A DNA stretch of 64,000 nt from contig NC_060213.1 of assembly GCF_021130785.1 (NCBI RefSeq), forward strand, positions 117,929,001 to 117,993,000, in the 5' to 3' direction. The stretch comes from Homalodisca vitripennis (lineage: Eukaryota > Arthropoda > Insecta > Hemiptera > Cicadellidae). Below, one piece after another: positions 28,901 to 39,475 of the stretch (positions are counted from its first letter, which is position 1; each line of letters begins with the position of its first letter). A program made the translations under genes and the position numbers. The notes beneath the pieces were generated by a model. It was not told where the DNA came from. It saw nothing but the letters and a program-made list of their open reading frames with translations, and ran no database searches.

Positions 28901-28980
28901 TTTAGGATAAAAACTTTTGTGTTACATATTTGTATACGTTATTGAGTCCTTAAAATAATTTTGTAAGGAAATTAGGCAAA
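19983..28980. other. 9 kb without a recognised gene
   Basis: AT-rich throughout. GC-richer islands are at 22560-22830, which has a regulatory or first-exon look with no reading frame, and around 25540-25650, where an open frame runs into GTGAGTAA. A short segment at 26787-26860 resembles 32642-32712. Short open frames (for example 20567-20749, 24883-25071, 26163-26417, 27169-27423) show no recognisable family. Confidence 0.45.
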
Positions 28981-29535
28981 TCTTCTTAATTTGTAGCTTT
29001 GGGATTGTACATAAAATATGTAACACATATAATGTAAAAACCACGTTAAATATACAGTTAGTTGTAAATACTATAAATTGACCATTATTGCTATCATGTA
29101 TTACCTATAAGGTATAATTATTGGATGTATCTCTCTATCTTCCAGATATACAGAATTTAATTAGTTCTCCAGAAACATCCTTACAAAATTCGCACAGATA
29201 TATTATTCTTATCCCAAAACAACCATACTGGCTTATTTTACAAAACAAATTGACTTATAGCCCGGAATCTTCTTAATTTTTAGCTCTAAAAACGTATAGG
29301 ATTGCACATACAATCTGTATCACATATATAATGTAAAGGCCACATGGAATATACGGTTAGTTGTAAATACTAGAAAATAGACCATTATTGCTATCATGTA
29401 TTACGTATAAGCTATAATTATTGGATGTATCTCTCTATCTTCCAGATATACAGAATTTAATTAGTTCTCCAGAAACATCCTTAAAAAATTCGCACAGATA
29501 TATTATTCTTATCTCCAATCACCATACTGGCTTAT
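28981..29535. repeat. Tandem duplication, about 290-300 bp period
   Basis: The segment beginning CTTCTTAATTT(G/T)TAGCT at 28981 recurs at 29268, and the inner landmark ATTATTGGATGTATCTCTC at 29117 recurs at 29417. The second copy has about 13 extra bases early on. The copies differ at several positions. The second copy ends at the C-rich tract. Confidence 0.85.
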
Positions 29536-29539
29536 TTCC

Positions 29540-29636
29540 ACCCCCCCCCCCCCCCACCCCCCCCCCCCCCCACCCCCCCCCCCCCCCACCCCCCCCCCCC
29601 CCCACCCCCCCCCCCCCCCACCCCCCCCCCCCCCCA
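29540..29636. repeat. Perfect 16-bp A(C15) minisatellite
   Basis: Adenines stand at 29540, 29556, 29572, 29588, 29604, 29620 and 29636, exactly 16 apart, with 15 cytosines between each pair. The minus strand is G15T repeats, strongly expected to form quadruplexes. The poly-Pro frame over it is an artefact. Confidence 0.95.
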
Positions 29637-32600
29637 ACTCTGTCCCTATCTACTTTGGTTTATTACGATATAAGTAGGTTTGCTTATGTTATCCATAAAT
29701 ACGTTTACCAGTAGTACCAACGTTAAAGGATAACATTTAAGAGCGCTCAAGTGGTATGAGCTTGAAAAATTTTTTACTCTCTTGAGGGATGTTTTTCTTT
29801 TTTCTCTAGAAGTGCGGGGGGTGGCACCACCGAAACTGTTACGGGATGGCGAGGGGCATTTCCGGTCGTTACTTCCCCGACATCGGATCACATCCCAGAT
29901 AGTCCAAATTTTTCTGCGCCATCTTTTGGACCACCCGACACGTAATCTGAGATCGAGAAAGTGTCAATATTAAATATCCCTGGCCATCACTGCGGGCTTC
30001 GGGAGCAAACTTTGGCAACACACCCCGCACTTCGATAGAATAAAGAAAAAATCCCTTCTAGATAGTACCTAAATTCAAGCTCAGATCACGTGCATGGTCG
30101 TAAAATGTTGACTTTGACTTTTTATTTCTAATATGTAAGTACGAGTATGTATAGGCTAATAACAAATAACGATGCGGTGTATGACCTTCACTGTAGCGTA
30201 AGTGCAAAGCTGAAACGAGAGGTCACAGGTTCGAGTCCCGGGGTGGTCAATAAATATTGCGTAGAAAGAATCCCCTTATAAAGTATAGAGACAAAGTGGG
30301 GCTTCTTCTCGCCGAATTCGCTTCCTTTCGGGAGGCATATATCTAAAGTACCATGTTTTTATTAACCACTTAATGTTTAATAATAAAACATAATTGTGGA
30401 TAATTGCCTCATAATAAGTGATAAATAAACACTCATTTATAGGGAATTTGCCGAAATATTCTTACAATCTTCAATAATCTTCCAAATATTTTTAATTGGA
30501 GCGATACCTTTGATGTATAGTTTATAATACTAGTCAACTATATCAGTTACATCAGATAATATATAGACGTAAACTGTAATGATACTATCACAGTGTATAA
30601 CTTTCTATTATATACTCGTTTCATATATATTTATCATATAAACACAAAAGCCAGTAGTAAGTATTTACTTTTCGATAGGAATATGTTTTTAATTAACGGA
30701 TTTTTATGTTCACCGGAAGTTAAGTAAAATATTTTCTTGTTTTATAACTGAAGGATTGCAAGTTGTTAACTTAGAGATACAACTGCACGTTACTCCTTGC
30801 AAAGTGTTCTACAAACAGTTAGTCGGAGAAACGAGATGACATCTGACACAATATATTAAGTGCAGTGCCATCCGCTCAGAGACGCTCCATCATCCCCACT
30901 TCCTCCACCTATTTTTTCCCTATTATACAGAGTGTTTTGTAACAGGTGACCTATATTTCAAAAATTAATTCAAAGCACTAGAAAAGAAAAAAAAATATGT
31001 AAAGAAACATATGTTTGAAACTGCTTAGTTTCCTTTTTATCTATAGGTAGGCTAGGTTATATTTTTAATGTAATTAAGTTATTTGTTCTATTATTTGTTA
31101 CGAAAACTGTCCTGTCTCTTAATAGTATCAATAAAAGCCATTTAAAAAGCATTTGGGAAATCAGAGTGTAATCGGCTAAAATCAACATTTACCCAGCACT
31201 GGCTGCTACTTCACTCACACTCGTTGCTCTACTGAGGATGTTTTGTCTCTTTTGTTAGTAGATTTTGTCGTTCCAATTTCAATTGATTTCATCTCCAATA
31301 TCCATTTATCTCTATTATCGGCAACTGTTGAGCTTTTTGTCAGGGCCAGACGGGAAGTTTTGGCATCATTTTTAAATTTCCAATTGAAATGTTTTTGAGG
31401 TCTGAGCTTTAATTTTTATTGTAATGAGACGATTTGAAGCAATTTTGGTTTCCGATTTTGTCCTGATCATTTGGAATATAAGGTTTGCACATGAAATCTG
31501 ATATTTTTACCAGGCATGCGTTTAAAAGAGGCTTCCACCAAAATAATCTGTCCATTTTGCGGAGGAAACCTGCTAATCGATTTTTTAAAATGTTAACTTT
31601 GTTCGATTAGGCAATACAAAGTATGACTACATTATTAGTTAATATTTTATTCCTTGATTTCTTATAGAGACAAAATGAAAACATAAGTATGGATTACTGT
31701 ATTAGGAGTCGGGATTGCGGTTGAAGGTCCAGTTAGTTGCCTTGCACGCACGCACACCTACACTCACGACCGCAGAAGGTTGGGGTCAGCCGGCACCTCC
31801 CGTTTTCAGTCCCGCATTATTTATTGACATCTCAGACATCAAGACATGACGATAAATTGATTGGGTGTAGTAGTAAGTAAGAAGTTATTTTCGCTTCATT
31901 TATTATTTATATTAGTACAGATTTAAAAGAATACAGCTATAGCATAGATGGGGTAAGATAATTATTCTGGAAATTTCATTCCAAAAAAGAATCCTGAATT
32001 AGTACCGCCATTGGGAGATCTGTATATAAAAATTAGAACAATTTTAAAATTTGAGTTAGGCCATTTTTAAATACAATTTTATTTCAAGTCTCACTCTAAA
32101 TAATGAAAAGTTTTAAAAGTTCTGGCTTCAAAGATTGGCAAAAACTGTTAGACCTCTCCCATTGATACTTTCTTGACAAAACACCTTTGACAATTCGAAA
32201 ATTGTTATTTTGAAATATTTTATTACTTTGATTTGGTTTCCGTATGCTAATATTATAGATACATGGATTTAAGGAGTGTTCCCAGTTGCGTATTTTGAGT
32301 GTAGAGAAAATTCTGTGTCCGAATATCACAATGTTATGATGCTTGTTTAAAGTCAACACTTAAGATGTCACCACATAAGTCAGTATCATCGAGTTTAATA
32401 ATTGAGTTCTGCACGACGGTCACAGCCTGACATAGGAGATTTTTTTCACTCGTCAGCGTATGTCACGTGCTGAAGACTCGGACCAGTCCACACTTACAAG
32501 ACGGTAGCTTGGCCATGAGTCTACGTGTACGTATCTCGTTGAAATCCTCAAGCCAATTCCATTAATGTTTAGAACCAGGCAGTTGTATAGGACAGCCAAT

Positions 32601-33142
32601 TCATCAATACTTGGCTGTGGTATTCAAGAACACGGTCTGATAATGAGTCGGGTTGTCGATGTCCAAGTCATGATGGTGTTGTAGCGTAGTGAGGACGGTC
32701 TTGGTGTTCCCTCAACTATCAACCGAGGTCATGAGACCGGTTGACTTCTGTACGATCTCAACGTTATCTGGGACCATAATATTCGTAAGGTGGGGAGGGA
32801 AAGTTCCATATAAATGAGATTTCTTTGAGTTGAGAACGATAGCGTAATCTATCTCCCAACCGCTTCGAAGATTTATATATGTATTTAAAGAAACTAATTG
32901 GTTGGTTTCGCAGTTACGTCAGAAATGAATGTTATATTGCATTATGCACGGTATTAGGTTGGGTTTTAACCCAACCTTATTGAGTTGCCAATAAAAGTTG
33001 CGAAAGAATTAGCCTAACTACTATTGGATAATACGAACAGGTTTATTTGCGAGAACTATTGCAAGGACTGCATCACTAGTTGTTGAGGGAGTCAATGCAA
33101 AATCTGTTAACAAACAACAATGTATTTAATTAAAACTGAATT
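29637..33142. other. No gene recognised; SINE and TIR traces
   Basis: 29800-30050 is GC-richer. At 30228-30238 GGTTCGAGTCC is a perfect RNA polymerase III B box on the plus strand, suggesting a tRNA-derived SINE over roughly 30160-30340; the A box is weak. At 30931 ACAGAGTGTTTTGTAAC resembles a mariner-type terminus, without a visible partner. The rest is AT-rich, and no reading frame is supported. Confidence 0.4.
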
Positions 33143-34275
33143 TCCGACACTGTTCTCCAGTATAATTCTCGTGTAAAACTGTCTGACACTAATGTAGTCA
33201 TGACACAACTCAGGTTATGTATTTGTTTGCACTAGACAGTTTTATTGCCCGACATTGCTGTTCAGTCCTCGTGTACAATAGTCCGACACTACTGTAGTCG
33301 TTACAACCACTCGGGTTACGTATCTGTTTGCACTAGACGGTTTTATTGCCCGACATGGCTGTTCAGTCCTCGTGTACAATAGTCCGACACTACTGTAGTC
33401 GTTACATCACTCGGGTAACGTACAGTATCTGTTTGCACTAGACAGTTTTATTGTCCGACATTGCTCTTCAGTCCTCGTGTACAATAGTCCGACACTACTG
33501 TAGTCGTTACACCACTCGGGTTACGTATCTGTTTGCACTAGACGGTTTTATTGCCCGACATGGCTGTTCAGTCCCCGTGTGCAACTGTCGGACACTACAG
33601 TAGTCGTTACACCACTCGGGTTACGTATCTGTTTGCACTAGACGGTTTTATTGCCCGACATGGCTGTTCAGTCCCCGTGTGCAACTGTCGGACACTACTG
33701 TAGTCGTTACACCACTCGGGTTACGTATCTGTTTGCACTAGACGGTTTTATTGCCCGACATGGCTGTTCAGTCCCCGTGTGCAACTGTCGGACACTACTG
33801 TAGTCGTTACACCACTCGGGTTACGTATCTGTTTGCACTAGACGGTTTTATTGCCCGACATGGCTGTTCAGTCCCCGTGTGCAACTGTCGGACACTACCG
33901 TACTCGTTACACCACTCGGGTTACGTATCTGTTTGCACTAGACGGTTTTATTGATCGACATTGCTGTTAAGTCCCCGTGTGCAACTGTCGGACACTACTG
34001 TAGTCGTTACACCACTCGGGTTACGTATCTGTTTGCACTAGACGGTTTTATTGATCGACATTGCTGTTAAGTCCCCGTGTGCAACTGTCGGACACTAATG
34101 TAGTCGTTACACCACTCGGGTTACGTATCTGTTTGCACTAGACGGTTTTATTGCCCGACATTGCTGTTCAGTCCTTCTGTACAACAATCCGACCGTACTG
34201 TAGTCGTTACACCACTCGGGTTACGTATCTGTTTGCACTAGAAGGTTTTATTACCCGACATTGCTGTTCAGGAGC
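33143..34275. repeat. 100-bp satellite array, about 11 copies
   Basis: The landmark TTACGTATCTGTTTGCACTA recurs every 100 bases from about 33317 to 34221, with earlier, more divergent copies from 33143. Each unit also holds TTTTATTGCCCGACAT and GTCGTTACACCACTCGG. Central copies are nearly identical and edge copies diverge, as expected of unequal exchange. Two open frames over it are repeat artefacts. Confidence 0.93.
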
Positions 34276-34337
34276 CCTCGTCCTACACTGGTTGCGAACT
34301 GCACTTATTAGACCTGGCCCGTTCAGACGGAGTGGAC

Positions 34338-34339
<2 letters not shown>

Positions 34340-34396
<57 letters not shown>
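34340..34396. repeat. (TA)n tract with Polinton target duplication
   Basis: TA repeats end in TATATT at 34391-34396, the left copy of the 6-bp target duplication. The right copy is at 51921-51926, where the TA tract continues to 51988. Confidence 0.93.
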
Positions 34397-34398
<2 letters not shown>

Positions 34399-34985
34399 TA
34401 GATATGAATATGGCGGTTCTAGCGCACTTTTGGGACAGACAGAAAATCAAGGGAAAATACTGTTTAAAGGACAATAAACGAATCTGTAAAATCAAACAGT
34501 AAGGCGGTTCTAGCTCACTTTTGGGACAGACGGTAAATCAATGAAAAATACTGTTTAAAGGACAATAAACGAATCTGTAACTCACGAATGAAAAATTACC
34601 GAATCTATAGCTGTTTGCTTCTACTTTCTTGAGCTGTCAAATCAATCTATTTGAAATGTCTGCTACGACGAAAAATCTTCTACTCTACAAAATTGATAGT
34701 AACACAGTCTTTATCTTTAATAGTCTTCTTTCCAGTAACAACCAAGTGTAATTTTTCATTTTTGTTTAATTCTTTAATCTTTTTCTCATCCAAAACAGTC
34801 AAAAATCTGTTCGGCAAGTGTACTTTACAATCTTCCAACTCGGCAATTATTGTAAACCCGAATTTATCTTTCATTTTCTCCAAATTCAAGATTCTATGTT
34901 TCTTCCTTTCTTCCAATTCATTTAACTTCTTATACTCTTTAAACATACATTCTCCAATATCATTTAACTCTTTCAAGAACTCCAT
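34397..34985 (+). repeat. Left terminal inverted repeat of the Polinton
   Basis: Matches 51394-51920 inverted and includes the TIR gene. It carries a 91-bp tandem duplication absent from the right end: GGCGGTTCTAGC at 34412 and again at 34503, each followed by TTTGGGACAGAC and ATACTGTTTAAAGG. Confidence 0.9.
34680..34985 (-). CDS. TIR-encoded small protein, left copy
   Basis: An intact 101-codon frame, Lys/Glu-rich, with a helical N-terminal half (KEYKKLNELEERKKHR) followed by KMKDKFGFTIIAELEDCKVHLP and a C-terminal strand-like part ending in INFVE. The start at 34985 is fixed by the element-wide motif TTTTTTCTATTTAAATGG. It reads outward, toward the element end. A frameshifted second copy is in the right TIR. 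I know no function; the strongly conserved central block between the two copies suggests selection or gene conversion. Confidence 0.75.
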   Translation of the reverse strand: MEFLKELNDIGECMFKEYKKLNELEERKKHRILNLEKMKDKFGFTIIAELEDCKVHLPNRFLTVLDEKKIKELNKNEKLHLVVTGKKTIKDKDCVTINFVE

Positions 34986-35000
34986 TTAAATAGAAAAAAT

Positions 35001-35509
35001 TTAAAGACGGAAAAAATGAAATTTGCTAACAATCACTCGAGAAGTCGAGGGAATTGCCAACATCTTCATTGTTTGACGAGGTTCTTCATTTACTTTCTCC
35101 AAATGTACTATAAAATCATCGAGGATTTCTGGCTTAAAATCGTACACAAATTCAACATCCAGATAATGAAAAAATACAGGTAATATCTTTTCATAATAAA
35201 CGTGTGTATCGATACCTACAAACCTAATGTATTCTTTGAAAAGGAAAATAATTTTGTCAACGGTTCCAAGAGATAAGTAAAAATTTTTTATTCTGTTTTC
35301 TAAATTCTGTAACAAATTTTGTTTGTTTTTCACCTCCGTATTGTAATTTTGTAAGCAGATTATTCAAATGTGTTAGTTTATTTCGAAATTTCCTAGGTTT
35401 AGGTCTTTCGTACAAAATTAAATTACAATCTCTACAAACTAAATATTTTTTTATCAATAATTTCTCCTCTATTATAACACTTGTAACAGTTGGCATTATA
35501 CTCTTCCAT
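35001..35509 (-). pseudogene. Zinc-ribbon-like protein, frameshifted
   Basis: The start at 35509 follows CTTTCTGTTTAAATGG. From there a CxxC pair (residues about 8-11) is read before a frameshift in a seven-A run near 35445. The next frame gives a second pair, CRDC, then a basic stretch (ERPKPRKFRNKL). Another shift near 35320-35333 leads to a 110-codon frame (35001-35333) with a helical, hydrophobic segment (FLSLGTVDKIIFLFKEY type). Two CxxC knuckles suggest a zinc ribbon. Total length would be about 165 residues. The function is unknown; it is divergent from, and shares a short promoter region with, the plus-strand gene at 35535. Confidence 0.55.
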
Positions 35510-35534
35510 TTAAACAGAAAGATTTTTTGTTTAA
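35510..35534. promoter_or_regulatory. Divergent promoter region with two inverted motifs
   Basis: Only 25 bases separate the two opposite start codons at 35509 (-) and 35535 (+). Both starts are embedded in a TTTAAATGG motif, so the region is nearly palindromic. Confidence 0.5.
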
Positions 35535-36436
35535 ATGGAGATTATGGAACTAACTCTGCCGAGATATAAATTTTTTCAGCGCAAATGTTTGTGTTTACAT
35601 TTCTACAACAGAGATAAATAGAAATAATTTCATTCTATTGTACAACTATTTACGATATTTTGTCTATGATTACAAAGATTATTCCGGAAGAAATCGAGAT
35701 TTTTCATCAGCGAAAGAGTATATTTTTGAAGTTTTAGAAGGAATGAAAGAGAATAATATGAATTTTAGCAAATTATTTTTCTTAAATAAAAAATCTATTC
35801 TACTAAATAGTCATCAAACAACATGAACTCTCCAAAAATCACTTCAGTTTCTAGCATTTAAAGAACTTACCACAGGAAATAGTTATAAAGACTTCTTTGA
35901 ATTACCTAAATATGTTAAACAAATGTTGATATTTTCCTTAAGTGAAAACGAATCCTTAAATGAAAACGAATTCAGAGAACTTTTAAGTACTAAAAAGTGT
36001 TCAATGCAAATTTATTACAGACAACTTAGATAGTATAAATATGTTAAATGTAATAGGAGATTTTAAATTAAATAATAGAAAAATAAGAAAAATATTCCGA
36101 TTTTTACAAAATAAACTAAAACACCAACAATCTGACATTTTTCATCGCTTTTATGCTAAATTTCATTGCTTATTTGTTGAAATGTTGAGAAGACAATATC
36201 CATACTGGACAAGAAATATGCATACAGCTAGTTTTTTAACAAGTCTTTGTAAACAACAAGATTTATCAAAGGAATTTATAAGAGATCACGCTTTTGTTGT
36301 AGATTGGGATAAATTATATGGAAAAAACATTTACGAAACAGATATATTGTGTGTGTGTGGTTCTGACGAAGAAAAGAGAAACGTTTGCTATTCAGCAATT
36401 CATTACGATATAATGAAAGACATACAAAATGAATGA
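35535..36436 (+). pseudogene. Unknown Polinton protein, frameshifted
   Basis: The start at 35535 (MEIMELTLPRYKFF) follows the element motif TTTTTTGTTTAAATGG. The reading passes through three frames: a stop at about 35620, then 35638-35826, an unassigned piece to about 36030, and the 131-codon frame 36041-36436 containing DLSKEFIRDHAFVVDWDKLYG. That LS-x-EFI...VDW pattern resembles repeats in the protein at 38891-39289. Full length would be about 300 residues. No enzymatic motif is seen. It runs opposite to most left-half genes. Confidence 0.5.
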
Positions 36437-37010
36437 TTGTGTCTTTGGTGTAGTGTTGTTAGTGTGCGTGTTTGCGCTATGGGGAATCACCATCACATTC
36501 AACTTCTACGGTGTCTATTGTTTAGAGACTTGGCCCTGCACTGCTACTGTCCAACCAAGTTAATGGCTAGGAGCTGTAATTCGGGTCTTAGACTCTGGAA
36601 TTTTTTTGTTCCCAAGTCTCATTTTTTTCTTTGGTAACTACTGTGTAGAAGTTGATGGAGAGATACAATTAGGGAATTTGTGTCGGGTGTTTTGTAAGTG
36701 TAATGTTGTATTAATGAACGATGTGAATGAATGTAATGAACGAATTAAGGAAGAGAAGGAATTAAGGAATGAAGTGGAAAGGTGAGGAAGCAAATGGCGC
36801 GCCAACCACAGTTGTCATTACTCGGCTTGTTCTATAGTCATTACACTATGGCCACTCGTGTAAAGACTTGTCCCCAACCACTGAAACGACAACCATGTCT
36901 TCCTCAATAAAAAGCGCGCCTGAAGCTCTGGGATTTGAACCCAGAACCTCAGGCTTTGAAGGCAAGCGTCTTACCAACTGAGCTACGGAGAGTCTCGAAA
37001 GTTATAAGCT
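36437..37010 (-). mobile_element. tRNA-derived SINE-like insertion
   Basis: On the minus strand near 36992-36921 is a tRNA-like head with a perfect A box (TAGCTCAGTTGG) and B box (GGTTCAAATCC). The anticodon arm pairs poorly, so it is a SINE head rather than a functional tRNA gene. About 480 bases of SINE-like body follow toward 36437, ending next to the preceding gene's stop. It is unlike the AT-rich coding DNA around it and probably inserted into the Polinton. Confidence 0.6.
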
Positions 37011-37603
37011 ATATCTCTGCTATATAAGTTGTTCAATTAGGAGTGCTAGTTTACAAATTTATTAATAATTTTATATTTCAAAAACCACTCAACCGATTTT
37101 AATGAAATTTGGTACACATATAGTAAATACTTAACTCTTTCGACTTAACTTATCCATAAGGGTGAAATCATCCCCTATTTCTTAATATTCATAAAAAAAT
37201 AAAAAAAATTATCAGAAATATCTGAAACTTCAAAAACAAGCGAGTTCAACTTAAAATTTCATGAAAATAACAAAATTTTCAAAAAACTACCCCAATCATC
37301 CCTTATCTTAAAACTCTTATATCTCGAGAACTATTGGAGCTTTTTTGCTGAAATTTGGTATATAGGATCAGTAAATATTAAAGTATTTTTTAAAATCATA
37401 ACTTCCGGTCCAACCCTTAAGATGACCTTGGAATAGTTTTTTGTTAATATCATCCCCATTTTTTAAGATATTCTTTTGAAATTAAAAATGAATACTTATA
37501 TCAATGTCTTTAACAATTCTGTAAAGTTTTAAAATTATCCGACGAATAATAGTGAAAATAACGCGATTTTTACTGAATTTCTCTAATATCGTTCTTAATC
37601 ACA
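37011..37603. other. Non-coding AT-rich segment within the Polinton
   Basis: Contains the phrase CCGATTTTAATGAAATTTGG, typical of sequences spread through insect repeats, and a second similar phrase near 37350. There is no open frame of note. It may belong to the insertion beside it. Confidence 0.35.
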
Positions 37604-38769
37604 TCATAGGCTTAAAAATTTCTCAGAAACCACAACCACATAACATTTCGAGTTTGTAACAGCTTTTTGAAAATCCATATTGATAATTATATCGTTCTTT
37701 GAACCAGAAATATTTGTCATACTCTTTGTTGTATCAATGACATAAATAGGTCTATTCGCTAAAAATTCTTTAGGATTGTAATACATTTCCTTATTATTAC
37801 AGTAAACTTTCTTAAAATCTTGATACATCTGATACATGATTCTGAAAAGACCTCCGGAAATGTTTAAATTTTGTAATTCATCTGGATAATAAGAACCGTT
37901 CAATTTTACTCTGATATTTTTTACATCCAAACTATCAAACTTTGAAGGATTTCTTTCTTGATTATTCTGTCTATCTGTTTGAAAACCTATAATAACGAAC
38001 TTGGGATTGAAAGATATTTCTATAAATGTTTGTAATATCGAACGAATAAGTTGTTCCGGAAATACCTTTTTGTTCAATACATTGCCAATCTAGAAAATTA
38101 AACATAATGTTTTGACTTTTTGTAATTTCATCAATCAATCTAATTTTACTCGTGGTTTTATAATCAATCATTGGAACTCTAATAAAAAAATCTGTAATTG
38201 TTATTTTTCCATCAACAGGCATAACATTTCCAGTTGCAGTCTTCAGAATCACATCATCGTCTTCTGCTCTTATAAAACTTAGATAAAATCCTCCTTTATA
38301 GATCGGAATAGTAACATTTTCAAAAAATCCTAATCCAAAATGAGATAAATTTCCAGCTGCTTCAAAAACACCAAATTTAAAATCTGATTCAAAGCCATTA
38401 GAAGTTTGAGAAATAACATCACTTTTTGAATACGAAATAGTTCCTTTAATTGTGCTTAATTGGCCACAGTTTTCGACTTCTTCTATCAATTTATTGTGTT
38501 TTCTTACTTCAATCTTAGAAAATAAAAAACGGTATAAAATTATCGATTAATCTAACATTATCAGTTCCAAGATATGCTTGACCATCTTGTTTTGTTTAAA
38601 GTTCCAGAAATATAAAACTGGAAGTTAGACGAGCAAAAGTTATCTCCAAAATCAATATTAAAACTCAGTTCTTTTATTTGGTTCATTCAAATGTTGTTTA
38701 CTAATTGGATAGAAATTTTTAAAACTCCGCCCTTTCAATATCACTAGCATATTTTCTGTAGTCCGCCAT
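37604..38769 (-). pseudogene. MCP: Major capsid protein (double jelly roll), frameshifted
   Basis: The start at 38769 (MADYRKYASDIERAEF) follows TTTTCTCTTATTAAATGG. After several early frame breaks the reading gives a jelly-roll N-half (DNVRLIDNFI, FSKIEVRKHNKLIEEVE, 37971-38489) and then, after one more shift near 38030, the C-half (37604-38077) with PKFVIIGFQTDRQNNQERNP, VKNIRVKLNGSYYPD and NRPIYVIDTTKS. These are the conserved blocks of Polinton major capsid proteins, which form trimeric hexons. Total length is about 385 residues, shorter than many family members. Broken here in at least four places. Confidence 0.85.
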
Positions 38770-38890
38770 TTAATAAGAGAAAATTTAGAAATTTTAAACA
38801 TCGTGTATCATTTTTTTATCGATCTAATGTACGTTTTTATAAGAAAAGATATAAATTTTAGTAAAATAATTAAAAAGATTAGAGTCATTT

Positions 38891-39289
38891 TTAATGATCT
38901 ACTTCGTCATATTCAGGATTCTCTTCCTTAAATTTTGCGATCTCGGTCACATATTTCAATAAAATTTGCACAGGATAGTAACCGCTATCTATAATATTGT
39001 TCCAATCAACTGTATCTTTATTTTCACTAAAAAACTTTATACTCAAGTGTTGATAGAGACAAAGAACAGACATATGATCTTTTAATTGATAATGTATATT
39101 TTCTTGAATGAACTCTGATGATAAAGTTTGATATTTAGCAATGTTATACCAATTCAATTTGTTTACGTATAATCTCATCATATCTTCGGATAATTCATAT
39201 TTTTGAGAAATGTCATCCCAATGTTCTTTTTTCAAATCTCTTTCGTGTTGCATGATAAAAAGATCGAAAGCACTGTAATGTCCCGCCAT
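38891..39289 (-). CDS. Small protein with W..I..YQ.LS..FI repeats
   Basis: An intact 132-codon frame (MAGHYSAFDLFIMQHERDL...). It has repeated units of about 28 residues built on WDDISQKYELSEDMM, WYNIAKYQTLSSEFIQEN and VDWNNIIDSG. This repeat style, with alternating W-x2-I and LS-x2-FI, is seen in proteins of large DNA viruses, where its role is not known to me. The upstream region TTTTTTCTTAATAAATAGAGATGG is a spaced variant of the element motif. It lies between the capsid gene and the zinc-ribbon gene. The end of the 36041-36436 frame shares the same pattern. Confidence 0.65.
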   Translation of the reverse strand: MAGHYSAFDLFIMQHERDLKKEHWDDISQKYELSEDMMRLYVNKLNWYNIAKYQTLSSEFIQENIHYQLKDHMSVLCLYQHLSIKFFSENKDTVDWNNIIDSGYYPVQILLKYVTEIAKFKEENPEYDEVDH

Positions 39290-39317
39290 CTCTATTTATT
39301 AAGAAAAAATTTCAAAA

Positions 39318-39461
39318 TCAAGTTTTTATAAATTGGCTCTTTTTTGAGTTACATTCAGCACATTTTCCAGAAATTCTCTTAACTCCGTTAATGTTTGCAT
39401 AGTATTTTATATCATTTGTTGCAGTTTTTTCTTTACATCTCACACAATATATGAGCGCCAT
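39318..39461 (-). CDS. DUF5679-like zinc ribbon protein (47 aa)
   Basis: This short gene starts at 39461 after TTTTCCTTATATAAATGG. The peptide has YCVRCKEKT near residues 5-13, then INGVKRISGKCAECNSKKSQF, so two CxxC pairs about 25 residues apart. This is the layout of the DUF5679 zinc ribbon, common as a very small protein in Polintons and large DNA viruses. The element-type start motif and the complete frame support it. The same fold appears at the N-terminus of the integrase of this element. The function of the family is not established. Confidence 0.8.
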   Translation of the reverse strand: MALIYCVRCKEKTATNDIKYYANINGVKRISGKCAECNSKKSQFIKT

Positions 39462-39475
39462 TTATATAAGGAAAA

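Noticed and set aside
29421..29714. Proline-rich ORF
   Set aside because: It is the A(C15) tract read in one frame.
33143..34275. CRISPR array
   Set aside because: 100-bp units are contiguous without distinct spacers, and this is eukaryotic DNA.
33751..34477. Two ORFs over the 100-bp repeat
   Set aside because: Period and repeat content explain them; the second runs into the TA tract.
36921..36992. tRNA gene on the minus strand
   Set aside because: A and B boxes are perfect, but the anticodon arm pairs poorly and a SINE body follows; a SINE head is more likely.
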